Shown piece by piece: positions 21,633 to 33,291 of a DNA stretch of 64,000 nt (the stretch's first letter is position 1; each line of letters opens with the position of its first letter). This stretch comes from Tricholoma matsutake (Eukaryota; Basidiomycota; Agaricomycetes; Agaricales; Tricholomataceae): the NCBI GenBank assembly GCA_026075535.2, contig AP026547.1, forward strand, positions 1,798,001 to 1,862,000, read 5' to 3'. The notes beneath the pieces were generated by a model, which searched no databases, had not been told where the DNA came from, and saw only the letters and a list, made by a program, of their open reading frames with translations. The position numbers and the translations under genes were made by a program.

Positions 21633-22480
21633 GGACCTTGTCAAAGCCTTGCCAAAGTTAAGGCATTTTTAGGGACTATTGGAGTTTGTCGTATCTTTAT
21701 TCAAAACTTCACTCAACGTGCTACAGCTCTAATACACCTTACACGAAAAGATGTCCCTTTCGAATTTGGACCAAAACAAATCACAGCACAGGAAGACCTG
21801 AAGCAAGCACTCATCAATTCTCCAGCAATTCGTGCTATTGACTACTCATCCAATGCCCCAGTTATTCTATCAGTCAACACTTTGTACATTGCTATTGGTT
21901 TCTTTCTCATGCAATGCAATCCTGACAACCCTCAAAAATGATATTACAGTCAATTTGGCTTGATCACGCTTAACGACAGTGGATCCCAGTTCTTGCAAGC
22001 AAAACTTAAACTCTACGGTCCATATCGTGCTCTCAGAGCACTTTGATTGTACCTAATAGGGGTCCGAAGCCTCATCATCATCAAAGTCGACACAAGGTAT
22101 ATCAAAGGCATGCTCTTGAATCCTGATATCGCACCTAGCACTAGCATCAATCAATGGATTGTTTTGATTCTCACTTTTCACTTCACATTAGTTCATGTTG
22201 CAGGTACACATCATGGTCCAGATGGACTTTTGAGACGTCCTCCACAAGACGAAGATGACCAGTTCAATAACAAAAACAATTTCAGAGACTGGATCAACCA
22301 TCTTCACAGTTTCATACACCAAATCAATCCCATTATGACTTGTCCCTTCACTTCCTATCGAGTTTTGACACTCTCCCTCTCTTCAGATCTCAGTAAAAGG
22401 GAGGATCTGACCTACAACGATGTTCCACAAATGATCAATGCAAAAAAGGATGATGAAAGATTGATTTGTGTTTGAAATTG
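21633..22480 (+). pseudogene. G3 connection and RNase H
   Basis: KAFLGTIGVCRIFIQNFT (RT thumb/connection motif) is followed by an RNase H-like segment (AIDYSSNAPVILSVNT; GSQFLQAKLKLYG; IIIKVDTRYIKGML; NQWIVLILTFHFTLVHVAG; HGPDGLLRRPP). TGA stops at about 21940 and 22043 interrupt it. Confidence 0.6.
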
Positions 22481-23720
22481 GTTAGAGGATTTGGTATGAC
22501 CTCCAGATTTATCAGATTCTGAATATGCTATCTTCATTCAATATTGCACCAAATTCTTCTTAGATTGCAGCAAACTTTGGAGGAAGGACTCTCACAGAGC
22601 TCACAAAATCATCACAATTCCCAAGCGTCATCTCGAAGTTATTTGTGCAGCTCATGACAATATTGGACACAAAATGGTCTTCACAACGAAATCCATTATT
22701 TCCCTATGATTCTGGTGGCCGAACATGAAAGCTGACATCACATGGTTTATTTGCACCTGCCACCTCTGCCAAGTATGACAAACTCGAAATCTCCTCATCC
22801 CACCTACTGTAGCCACACCTGCACCTTTATTCGGCAAAGTCTACATTGATACTACGCAAATGCCTCCCTTGAGTGGCTTCAAGTATATCATACAGGGTCA
22901 ATGTTCACTAATGACTTATCCTGAATGGTGAAATCTTTGGTGAGAAAATGCCATGACCCTCGGGGATTGGATCTTCAAAGACATCATTTGTAGATGGGGT
23001 TCACTATACAAAATCGTGAGCGATAACAGATCAGCCTTCATCGCAGCATTGGAGTACCTTTCAAAACAATATCACATTAACCACATTCAAATTAGCAGCT
23101 ACAATTCTCATGCAAACGGAATCATCAAATGAGCTCACTTTGATATTTGACAATCATTATTCAAAGCAGTCTATGGAGATCAGAGCAAATGGTCAGCTGG
23201 AGCACACTCAGTGTTTTTGGCAGAACAAGTTATGGTTCGTAGATGCATGGTTTGCTCTCCTTACTTCACAATTACAGGATCACATCCCCTAATCCCACTC
23301 GACATCTCTGAAGCAACATACTTGCAACCCCCTCCCGGTTCTATCTTATCAACAACTGATCTCATCGCTCGCAGAGCAATAGCACTACAGAAACAATCAT
23401 CTGACCTCGAAATTCTCTATTCGAAAGTCTATACCGCTCGACTCAAAGCTGCAAAACATTTTGAACTCGTTCACAAATGAACGATGCACAACTACAACTT
23501 CGGAAAAGGCAACCTGGTCCTACTTCGCAACACGCAAATTGAGAAATCTCTCAATTGCAAGATGCATCCTCAATATTTAGGTCCCCTCATTGTCATTGAT
23601 CGAAACTATGGGGAGCCTACATCATCTGTGAACTCGATGGATCAGTATTTCATCAACCAGTCGCAGCCTTCCGACTCCTTCCCTACTTTGCACAAAAATC
23701 AATTCCCCTGCTGCTGAACT
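22481..23720 (+). pseudogene. G3 integrase
   Basis: The zinc region (HDNIGHK ... CHLCQV) and core motifs YIDTTQMPPL, KIVSDNRSAF and NGIIK-stop-AHFDI are visible. The last is normally NGIIER; the catalytic Glu is Lys and Arg is TGA (23127-23132), both explained by CpG transitions in ATCGAACGA-like codons. A C-terminal LGPLIVIDRN segment follows. Several other TGA stops are present. Confidence 0.65.
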
Positions 23721-24064
23721 TCCTCAATATTGACTCTGAACATCTCAAAAAACTGCGAAACACTTCGAACGTCAACAAAGATATTCCCAAAGACCTTCTG
23801 GACTTTGAAGATGAATAATTATCCCTTTCTCTTTGTTTGCAATCACTTACCTATGACCTCGATTTCTTTTAGTGTACAATACAAGTCGCAATATCGCATT
23901 ATAGTGTGGTCATGTAAACTCCAAAAGGGTTTTTTGGCCATGATGATCTACTGAGCCTTTCCCTAAAATTTTCATTTTTTCATTTTCTTTTACTTTTCTT
24001 ATCGCTACTTTTGAGACTCACAAAAAATTAAAATTGTAAAAACAGAAAGAACAACAAAATATTT

Positions 24065-25400
24065 CTATTCCTCCAACATTTCCTCCACCACCTCTATTTG
24101 TCTACACAATACTTCCATCTTGACCTTCAACTCTGTTAACCTCATCACCAGGAATCGATGACAAATCATGACCTCCTCATCGACATCCTCACCCTCTTCA
24201 AAACCATGTGATACTTTTGCTTTTGCCCTTCCTTTTCCTTTCAATGATCTCTTTTTCTCCTTTGATGATCTCAAAGGTCCCGCAACCAGTTTGACTGCAG
24301 TGATGGGTCCCACTACACAAATCCGAGGCACTTCCGATCAGAAAAATAAGTTAGCAAACACTACAAATTACTTCAAATAAATTTCATACCTGGTTTTGGG
24401 TGCAAATCTTGTTTCACAACCCTGAATCCTCTCACTTCACGTTTGCAAAGTCCCCACCTCGAGACCCCTTCCCAATAACACCCCTGCGCTGCTTGAGTGC
24501 ACTTCATGCACTTCAGGGCTCCCTCCTTGACAACACACAATGGCTGGGATCTCATCCCAGCACATCAATTGCACTACGACATTGTTAGCAATCAGAAAAG
24601 ACATTGAAGCCAAATGAAAAAACTTTCTGGGCCCTCAAAGCCAAGAAGTCCGCCCTCAGCAAACCTCCTCCATTTGCTCTCTACCTCGTCCTCAACGATC
24701 TTGTCCTCCTCATCCTCGCTTCCCTCGATCTCCACTGCCTTCCGCTTCCCAATCCTGATTATCGGCAATCCTCCTAAATCTTCTTCTTTGTCCTCCTCTC
24801 CAGCCTCTAGCCTCTTGATAGCTCTTGCCTCCACTGCAAGCTCTGCGTTTCATTGCTGCAACTCTTCCTTTGACAATGTTTTTGCACAAAATGCAGCAAG
24901 AGCTACATTCCAAGCGTCCACTAAGGCCCCCCTCCAAGCCTTGATCTTTGCCTTCTTCACATCTTCCTCTGCCCTGTGAGCCTCCTCCTCCTCCTCCTGA
25001 ACCCATCTCGCTTCCTCTTCCCTTCGCTCTCACTCTACCTGTTCACTCAGATCTGCAAACAAAAAGTCCCCCCCCACAAAAGCCATTTGCGTTGAGCCAT
25101 TGGTTTGAAAAGCTCGAAAACCTTTTCAACAACCTGTTGCATGGTCAAGTTGTGCTCTTCCCCCAAATTGTGTGCCAGTTCGTCATATTCCACCTGAACA
25201 TATCGTGTTAGAATCTGAATATCAAATAACAAGCGGAAACTTACCATCTTCTCACAAAAACCTTTCCCCCACACTTCGAAGTCAACGTCTTCAGCAACAC
25301 CACAATCGGGCATCACTTTTGCATATTCAAGGACCTCAGTGTTGAGTTCAGAGAGGAGAGACATGAAGAGAAATAGTGTCAAAGGTTTAGGAGGTGACAA
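24065..25400 (-). pseudogene. Antisense spliced gene carried inside G3
   Basis: Transcribed against the retroelement. Exon 1 starts at 25400 (MSPPKPLTLFLFMSL) and ends KGFCEKM, followed by GTAAGT, a CTAAC branch site and CAG; this intron of about 51 nt (near 25195-25248) returns to frame as VEYDELAHNLGEEHNL. The middle exon is a charged, coiled-coil-like region with Lys/Glu runs, then LPIIRIGKRKAVEIEGSEDEE. Later exons carry a Cys cluster (LKCMKCTQAAQGC) and a Glu-rich end. Two further intron-like junctions with GCTAAC branch sites are near 24340 and 24575. An in-frame stop lies near 25045. I know similar antisense ORFs in Agaricomycete Gypsy elements; their role is unknown. Confidence 0.55.
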
Positions 25401-25512
25401 AGAAGAACAAGAAGTTTTTTGAGTTTTGTTTACAATTTCAACACAATCGCGCAGTTCACACGTGACTCCAATTGGCTGACTGGGACAGTCAGGATTTCAG
25501 TAAGGGAAAGGA

Positions 25513-26562
25513 TGATAGGTCCACCATGTGCTCTAAGCTCTGGGAATGTCTCCAAATGCATCAACACATCAACACACATGCTCCCAACCCCTACAAACCA
25601 CCACAAACCCTGCAAGACCGCTCCGAAACTACATACTTCGAGCAACTTCAAACGATTTCAAATGACTTCAAATGACTTCACAGCACCTTGAATGCTGTTG
25701 GCCACCATAAGCTTATTGCACAGTCCTTCAGACACACGCAGCACACCTTGTATGAGTTAGTGCATCACATATCAAGCACCACCAGACATGAGGAGACATG
25801 ACAATGGGATTCCAGGATGTGATTGTGGCGCTTTGACATCTTGATGATATATTGGATCAATAGGACAGGTACCCACAATAAATTGTGACTCTATATGTTT
25901 CCCTTCTTATCATCTTTCATTTATTTTATGATTTGTGAAGTTCTTTATTGTTTTATATCTTGCCTCATGTATTCCTCATGTTCTATTTCCTTTTAAGTAC
26001 CACCTCTCCCAAACATATATAGCCTTGTACTAGCTACTTAGAATGACAGAATAGATTGCCCTCTCACACAAATCATCTGATTTAAGAGCAATTCTCTTAA
26101 GTCCAAGCCTCTAAACTTGGTCTTAAAGTTCAGTGTTTTATGCCAAACTTCTTCGAACTTCTCATACTAGCTTCTCGAAACAATCGTCTATCGTCTATCC
26201 CCTCTCAAAAGCATTTCTACATCCCTATAGTCTATCCTCAGCCATCATCGAAATCATCCTCGTCCTCTATAAGCCCTTCAAACTTCTTCAAACTCCTTCG
26301 AACATCTTCAAACATCTTCAAACATTCCTTGAACATCATCACAGTGCTTTGTACACTCTCGAACCTCATCGAACATCATTGCAGTGCTTCATACACTCTC
26401 AAACCTCATCGAACTTCATCAGACCCTCTCTAAAGTCATTTCCCTAACCTTGGGTAACAGCGGTGATATTTAGTACCACCTTGCAACCTTTCTCTAACTA
26501 GTGTTATACCATTCGAGGCCTTATTGTGGGTTTTGTTTGGGTTTCCTGGTCAAGTATCATCA
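25513..26562 (+). repeat. G3 3' LTR
   Basis: 1050 bp, the same as the 5' LTR apart from many CpG-type differences and an extra internal duplication of roughly 40 bp near 26340-26410. Confidence 0.85.
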
Positions 26563-26822
26563 GCGGCAGTGAGAGTGGTGTAAATTTCTGCAAGAGCTGC
26601 TGCTTTTGAGATACAAAGGTTCCTGTAATCTGAGACATAGCCGTCACAAGTTGCCAACACACTGCCAGTAGTTGGTACATTGGCCAGGCTTGCTGTAATG
26701 GCTGCATCTGAATGAATGTTTCCTTGTCCAGTAGAGTTGGTGGCATGAACATTGGGAACAAAGATCCCAGGACCTGTAAGAATATGGGTGCCTGTCACTC
26801 TGGTAGGTTCATTAGACATGAG
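26563..26822 (-). pseudogene. D2 gag, N-terminal fragment
   Basis: From the ATG at 26822 (MSNEPTRVTGTHILTGPG) the frame runs through VSDYRNLCISKAAALAE to TTLTAA, where G3 is inserted; it resumes at 15439. The layout (disordered N-terminus, helical segment, then TQYLAIID) parallels the D1 gag. Confidence 0.6.
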
Positions 26823-26916
26823 TATACTTTGAGGAAAGTTCAATTGAAGACAAAAGTATGGATTTAGCAGAAATCGTATTGCCCACAAAAAAGCGAAGAC
26901 AGCAGACTTGAGGGAG

Positions 26917-27500
26917 TTAGGCAAGTGCAGGGCTGTGAGAGATTGTGTCAGCTACAGTGTTATGTTCCCCAGGAACATGGAGGACTCGGATCTGGAGTTC
27001 TTTCCTGATCATGAGGTCAACACAGTGACAAAGCAAGAGATTGAAATTAGGTTGACACCATAGGGAGTTAAAAATGTTCACAGTATTCATGCTGTTAGTG
27101 TAGATGATGATCTTTGAGCAATGTCCCATCATCCTGTTAACATCATTGCATGTGCTTGCGATGGCAAGAGTTTTGTAGAAAAAGATGATGTTGTGTGCAT
27201 TATCATTTGGCACAGTTGCAAAAAAAACTGGTTGCATGTTGTGGATACCAGAAACTGAGGCCTTGTAAAGAAGCATCACAGAAAATGACTGCATCAGCAT
27301 CTTCGACCTCCCATTTTACACATGAGAGCAGCCAGATACCAAGTGACTGCTTCATATGCTCTGAGGCCCAGATGAGGTCTTCATGCACAGCATTGTTAAC
27401 CCAGATTTTGGTCAAAGGCAGGTCTTTGCCTGCAATTTTTGGATACACTCTATTGAGCACTGGACATAGTAAAGGAAAAACATTGAAGGCCCAGTTCATC
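26917..27500 (-). pseudogene. D1 RNase H
   Basis: Minus-strand motifs: ADAVIFCDASLQGLSFWYP (first catalytic Asp), IIIYTNSMNTVNIFNSLW, and VLHVPGEHNTVADTIS, the typical end of DIRS RNase H. Two overlapping frames are needed, with a break near 27200-27300. Arg is missing after ADTIS (usual ADAISR). The D2 gag begins about 100 bp beyond. Confidence 0.7.
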
Positions 27501-28790
27501 CAACCTGCAAGCTGTTGCCATCTTCATAATGTCCATGAAGCACCATGTTTAACTTCAGACCACGAGGTGAACTTAGTCAGCTCTTCGAGCAGCCCGGCCA
27601 CTGCTTTCTTGGGGAGGCAGAAAGTGAGACTATTAGGGTCCACTTGGATGCTGATGACTGTGAGTTTCTTGCCCCAAACTTGTTTGTGTCATTCATGTGG
27701 TATGCCAAGTTTGTCCCATAAGGACAGAAGCTTGACCTGGTTTCCAGGCATCCATTAATTGTACTTGTGATACCAAACAATGTTTCTATCTTCATCAATG
27801 CCAAAAGAATCATCAATGTATGCCCAAAGATTTTCAATCAGCTTGATGTAACGCGCAATCCATGTCATGAGCCCATGAAAGGATATATAGATTCCTGGAG
27901 ATCCCCTTCCTCCAAAGCAATTATCCCTATCAATGTTGTGTTCTCCATCGATCATCACCACTTGTTTAATTTGCCACAGAGGATGCATAGGTAGCAGCCG
28001 ATAGGCTTCAGCTACGTCTGACTTGTAGATGACCCAGGTCTGTTCGGTGGAGGTTCAACAGTGCCTTGCCAAGATGTGTCATATTGTCTAAAGGGAATCC
28101 TTTGATGTCCTCTCATCTGATCATTTAATTAGGTGCATAAGGTCCTGCACTCTGACTGATCACCATCCACAGTTTCTTGGAGTGTGGCTTAGGTACAGCA
28201 TGGATGGGTGAAGCATGCATCCCTGGCAAAAGATCTCGGCCAAAAGAGCCAGAGAATCTTCCCTTTGAACATTCATGATCCTGTTGCACATGTAAGAAAA
28301 TGGCTTCTTCCTGCTTCAGAGGCATGCCCAGTGATTCATCAACTATTGAGGGACATTCTGTCACATTCACCATGTCTTGTATCTGCCCAAGGCCAAAAAC
28401 CTTCACATAGCCCTCGACAGACTGATTCTACAAAGGGGCAATTTGGGTGAGTCTTCAACAAGTCTTCAAACCGGTCCACATTGATTGGTGTCACTATCTT
28501 GAAGAGGTCTGGCCATGCTTTGATAGTGTTCACTGCATCTTTATTCTCAAATTCCGATGCTGGAACCCCTGACAGAGGCTTCACATACTCGGTCCAATTG
28601 GCTAGACAAGTCTTTAACATCACTCCTTTCTCATCAGTGTTACCACCCTCATCTCCTTCTGACCAAATGTTGTAATACAGGTACTTAGGCATCATCCCAT
28701 AGAGTGCTGACTGCAGCTTTCTTTGCTGTGTCCAGGTTGTCGACATTGCTTGCAGATATGGCAGTATTGACAGGTCCCAGCAGCACTCCT
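27500..28790 (-). pseudogene. D1 reverse transcriptase
   Basis: The N-terminal region YLYYNIWSEGDEGG, PDLFKIVTPINVDRFEDLL and CPFVESVCRGLCEGFWPWA is at 28670-28350. Then come CSKGRFSGSFGRDLLPGM, SPIHAVPKPHSKKLWMV (28300-28150), MHPLWQIKQVVMIDG, FGGRGSPGIYISF and LWAYIDDSFGID (catalytic YIDD near 27809-27820). The start overlaps the end of gag. The enzyme copies the element RNA; here at least three frameshifts and several stops prevent expression. Confidence 0.75.
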
Positions 28791-30200
28791 ACAGCCTGCT
28801 GGGCTGTTATATTGATTGCAGATCTTGACAGAATGGTCCCACTGCCTCAATTCTCCAGCTGTGAAATGACCATTGGAACTTCCTTGGATCCCATCGGGTA
28901 GGAGGAAAGCTGAGTAGAGGTATGAGAATTGGTCATGTTCTGTGAGTAAAATTGCTTGTCCACCCCCAACTCTGGTCCTGACAGCTTTGTCAAATGTGAT
29001 AAGCTTGTGGTGTGAGTTTGCATGTCTGGTGGAGAACTTGCATCCCATGTAGTCACCCCACTGTTGGAGTTCTTTGATTTGGTGGGGAAAAGCATACAAG
29101 GTCACTTTGATGGTCGCATGCCAGGCTGAGGTCCAGTCTCCACTTGTTTGTACCTTTCTAGCTGGATCTGTCTTTCCAAGAGAGATCTCTGTTCTTCTGA
29201 TGCAGCCCACATTCTCCTTAGGAGGGGCAATGTGGTGGAGGTTGCTGAAGATGACATCAAGGTTGACTGATTCTCCTCTAAAGATGTGCCTCCACTCAGA
29301 CTTGTGGAATCCTTGTGGTGCTGATGTGGATCATCGGATTTCTCATTTAGCAAAACTGATATCCTTTTGGAAGATTCCAAGGGTCTCTCTCATCTTCTTT
29401 TGGTTCTTGTCAATCTCTCTTCCCTGCACTTCCACTTCTGCCGCATACCATGGGAGCTGGGACTGATAGACTCTCTTCTTCCTGTTGTTCTCTCCCTCAC
29501 CTCATTCATCCTCTGACCCATCTGCTGAGCTGGATGACTCTGACTGACTTCTCCTTTTTTGTTTTGTGGCCAGTTCTTTTCGTAGGGCTCATAGAAACTG
29601 TTCACCTTCATCTTGTCTGGGTTCAGCTCAGTGTTGTCAGTCATGCTCTGATCTGTGCTCCTGTCCATCTCCATCAGCTGTCATTCCTGTCTCATGTTGT
29701 CCTTGTTGTTCAGCAAGTTGATGTTGGTGGTCGATGATGTCAAGGTGGGTTGTATACTGGTCCAGTGCTGTTCTTCCAATGGACTCGCTAATCTCTGCCT
29801 GTCGGATGATCTGTAAGATCTGGTATAAGGACTCCACCTTGGATGTCTTTCTTTCCCTAAAGACTTTGACAAGCTCATCCATTTTCTTGATGAGGTCAAC
29901 CCTGAATTCTGTATGCATTCCATGTCATCTTTCATGTTCAGGCAGTGGAGAAGTGAGTCGTGATTCTGCTTGTGACAATGAGTGTCGATGTCCAATGGAT
30001 CTGTCAATCAGGACAATAGAAATGCTCCGGGGCACTGCTGGTGCAGACTGTCCTGTGTTTGTAGAGACAGTTTCGCTTGGTCCGCCCTGCTCAGTTGCTG
30101 TTGTTGGCTCTCCTCCAGTTCCTGTTTGCTGTCTGCCTCCCTCTGGGAGAACATGAGGCTGTGATTGTCCAAAATAGTTGACATGACCATTTCCTGACAT
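28692..30200 (-). pseudogene. D1 Gag
   Basis: Start at the ATG at 30200 (MSGNGHVNYFGQSQPHV). A Gln/Gly/Thr-rich N-terminus precedes a helical segment (FRVDLIKKMDELVKVF; TALDQYTTHLDIIDH), a charged linker, then the core EWRHIFRGESVNLDVI, FSNLHHIAPPKENVG, TEISLGKTDPARKVQTSGDW, SAWHATIKVTLYAF and LYSAFLLPDGIQGSS. The C-terminus holds CNQYNSPAGC ... CHICKQCRQPGHSKESC, a zinc-finger cluster at about 28713-28820. Frame changes occur near 29940, 29640 and 29210. Confidence 0.7.
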
Positions 30201-30222
30201 GTGAGGTACGATGTATTGTTTA

Positions 30223-30488
30223 GAATGAAAGATATATGTAGTACTGGGAGAGAAAGTGAGAGAAACAAGTAAAACTCCACCATACCTGGGAGAGAAAGTG
30301 AGAGACAGAGAGAAACCCAGAAAAGGGGTTATCTCAGACAATTCACCTTTCTCCTGAGGAATAGGGGAAATGACATAGGTAAGAGATATAGGTGCACACA
30401 GTGCTTTGTCACCATGCAAGATGTGCAAGATGAGGGATCTGCACACAGTGCTGTGTCATATCATGCAAAGCATGCAAAGATGAGGATG
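30223..30488 (-). repeat. D1 terminal repeat A1, internal part
   Basis: Matches 4650-4930 of A2 in the same orientation. It breaks off at GCAC, where a small transposon is inserted; the rest of A1 is at 37086-37230. Confidence 0.75.
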
Positions 30489-30725
30489 GCACATCAGTAA
30501 TCTTGCATTTCAGTTTCCATGGGTTATTTAACCTGAGTAACCTCTAAAAACCAGCTAAAACTTTGAAACTTGTGAACTCGATGACCTATGTCCCTTTTCT
30601 CTGAAACCTAACATGGGAACCACAAGGTGAAAACCTAGAAAACCAGATATTATATAACACAAATACATTTTCACACAATTGTAAGTTAACAGTAATAGTT
30701 GTACTTAGGCGACACAGGGCACACC

Positions 30726-31151
30726 TATAAGGGCAACCTAAGCCTCTAGCAAAGGGAAATCCAAAGTTAAAATTATACTACATAATACAGGCATTGGGGA
30801 CACACCTAGCAAAGGGAAATCCAAAGAGAAAACTCTAAGGATCCCCTTGCTGATGCCCAGTATATGTGAAGATGACAAAAATCAAATATAACCTAAAAAT
30901 AGAAAAAGGCGGAGATAGGCGGATCAAGGCTGCCGAATGACATCATACCAAGGGGTATGTGTCAGAAGGGGTACTCCGCCTCTAAATATAAAAGTGTCAA
31001 CATGTACAAACATGATAGCAAGGGAAAATTAGTAATAAAATCCGGAAAAATCATAGAAAATGAAGAATAGAAGGAAATCAGGTGGGGAAAAATATAGGAC
31101 AAACATAAAAAATAGGAAAAACACACAGGGCACCCCCCTAGTCCCCTTACA
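30726..31151 (-). repeat. G2 3' LTR
   Basis: Differs from the 5' LTR at seven positions; six are C/T or G/A at CpG. Contains a duplicated CTAGCAAAGGGAAATCCAAA box about 60 bp apart. Confidence 0.9.
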
Positions 31152-31192
31152 TCACCCCCTCTCTAAGATGCATCGCCCCGATGCATTCAAAA

Positions 31193-31900
31193 TCACATAC
31201 GACCAAAGTCCGTGACTTGAATGCAACGTGGTGCAGCAGTGTGCCATCGGTGGAATTCCTTGATTAACCGAGGGGCATTTACATCAGACTCTTTGACCCA
31301 TGAGTTCTCCTCATACCCATAACCCTTCCAATGTACCAAATACTGGAGTTTTTCTTGATGCAAACAGCTGTCCAAGATTGACTCAACTTCGTATTGGGGT
31401 TCTCCCTCGATCACTGTAGGTGGTGGTGGTGGGTGTGAATGGCATCCTGGGAATGGATCTGGGGGAGCTGGAAGCAATTTGACAACATGGAAGACAGGAT
31501 GGAGTCTGGACATGGAGGCTGGGAGGCGTAGATGATAGGCATGCATTCCAACGCACTTGACAATGGGGAAAGGTCCCAAGAAGCAATGAGTGAGTTTCTT
31601 GGATGGACGTGTAGTGGAGACGTCACTGGAGTCAAGATAACTCGATCACCAACCTTGTACTGAGGGGTTGGGGAGTGGCATTGGTTGTAAAATCGTGCCA
31701 TGTCACCCTTCGCCTTTGCTAAGGCTGCCCTTGCCTCCTCCAAGCTATCCCTCATGCGTTCTGTGAACTCATTCACTGTCTTGATGTGTGAGGGAGTTTG
31801 GCGAGGTTCAAATCCCATGCGTGGATGTTGTCCAGTGTCTAAGAGGAAAGGGGTCTGTTGAGTGGAAGCATGGACATGGTTGTTGTATCCAAACTCGGCC
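31193..31900 (-). pseudogene. G2 integrase C-terminus and chromodomain
   Basis: LAEFGYNNHVHASTQQTPF and YKVGDRVILTP end the integrase. A one-base loss near 31610 shifts the frame; it resumes as FLGPFPIVKCVGMHAYHL (GPY/F module), then QYEVESILDSCLHQ, LQYLVHWKGYGYEENSW and LIKEFHRWH, a chromodomain. Such domains bias insertion toward heterochromatin. Confidence 0.8.
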
Positions 31901-33290
31901 AAAGGAAGGAGATCATCCCAATTGTCCTGGCATTCATTGACAAAGAGGCGGATGTACTGCTCCAGTTCCTGGTTGACTCACTCCATCTGGCCATCAGTTT
32001 GTGGGTGATAAGCGGTTGAAGCGAGGAGTTTGATCCCCAGGAGTCGGTACAGCTCACGAGTGAACTCTGCCATGAACTGAGGGCCACGATCTGAGAGGAA
32101 GGCACCAGGAAGTCCATGTAATTTCCACACGTGGTGGAGGTAGAGTCGAGCGGCACCTAGGGCACTGACAGTGGTGTGAGTGGGAATGAAGTGAGTGCAT
32201 TTTCCCACTGAGTCAACTGTGCACATCACCGCATCAAACCCATTTGACTCTGGCAATTCCACCACAAAGTCGATGCTGACAACATCCCAATGACTCTCTG
32301 GAACAGGAAGAGGGTGTAGCTCACCAATAGGCTTGCGACAAGGAACCTTGGTGCATAAGCAAAGGTCACAAGTGTGACAATACTGACCAATGAGCGGTGA
32401 CATTTGTGGCCACCAATAGTTCCGTGAGGTGAGCTCCAAGGTCTTCCAGCATCCGGGGTGGCCAGTAATCTGTGAGTCATGGTGTTGGGATATGATGTGC
32501 CGGTGAAGGTCTGGGTCATTGGGAACATAGATGTGATCCCTGAAATACAACAAGTCCTCCTTTTCAGCCCACTCTGCTGCACGTAAGGAAAGGGTCGATC
32601 CCTTCCTCAGTTCTTTAACAGCTCGGGCGACAACATCCTCATGTAAACCACTATGGTTTGCATGACAAATGTCATGTAGGATGTCCCACTCCTCGCCCTG
32701 GGGTGCGATGCCTTCCAGTGCCCGAATGGTGAACAGGTCTGGCTGCAACAGCACAATGTTTTGGTTGTCACCACTGCCATCCCCATGGTCTGCACGTCGG
32801 GATAGGGCATTGGTCTTCCCCATGCTGCGACCCAGATGGTGGTGCAAGGAGAAGTCAAATCTAGATAGATACAGGGACCAATGAGCTTGACGATGGTTCA
32901 ATTTCTTGGCCATCATGAAGTACTCGAGATTCTTGTGATCCGTCCAAATTTCCACCTTGTGTTGGGCACCCTTGAGGAAGTGTCACCACTCCTCAAGCGC
33001 ACACATTATCACCAACATCTCCTTGTCATGGATCTCATAGTTTTGCTCTACAGCACTAAGGCTTTTGGAGTAGAACGCAACTGGATGCCACTTCTGGTCC
33101 TCCAGAGACTGCTGAGACAACACAGTGCCCGTCGCAAAGTCAGAACTGTTGGCTTCTACACAAAAAGGATGCGAATTGTCAGCAAAGGTAAGGATCGGAG
33201 AAGAAGTGACCATCTCATTAAGCTTTTTGAATGCCTCCTGTTGTGAATTATCCCACCTCCATGCCTCCTTTCCTGTCAAGTCGAACAGTG
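31900..33290 (-). pseudogene. G2 RNase H and integrase core
   Basis: RNase H: PILTFADNSHPFCVEANSSD, HDKEMLVIMCALEEW-stop-HFLKGAQ, VEIWTDHKNLEYFM, NALSRRADH. Integrase: zinc region, then SIDFVVELPESNGFD, FLSDRGPQFMAEF (Asp kept) and QTDGQME-stop-VNQELEQYI. The stops are TGA where Arg is expected (EWRHF; ERVNQ). The integrase catalytic residues are otherwise present, unlike in G1. Confidence 0.8.
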
Positions 33291-33291
33291 G

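Larger units (their letters stand above)
15444..26562 (+). mobile_element. G3: large Gypsy-like LTR element with an antisense gene
   Basis: An 11.1-kb plus-strand element with about 1-kb LTRs (15444-16460, 25513-26562), ends TGAT...ATCA, and a 4-bp target duplication GCAG/GCGG (15440-15443, 26563-26566) that differs at one CpG. A likely primer-binding site TGGAGCCCACCACGAGG follows the 5' LTR (16464-16480) and a purine tract AAGGGAAAGGA precedes the 3' LTR (25502-25512). Order: gag, protease, RT, RNase H, integrase, then a minus-strand spliced gene (24065-25400). It is inserted in D2 gag and itself contains a solo LTR at 18558-19894. Confidence 0.85.
7128..26900 (-). mobile_element. D2: second DIRS-type element, internally deleted and split
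   Basis: D2 lies inside D1 between its RNase H and recombinase. Minus-strand order: gag N-terminus (26822-26563), [G3 inserted], gag middle (15439-14991), [G1 inserted], gag C-terminus with zinc finger (8784-8345), a short RNase H tail ending TLGATKK, and YR (8231-7250). The gag pieces join in frame across both insertions. RT and RNase H are absent between the gag zinc finger and the tail, so D2 is a deletion derivative. Its outer limits were not found and the coordinates given are approximate. Confidence 0.55.
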
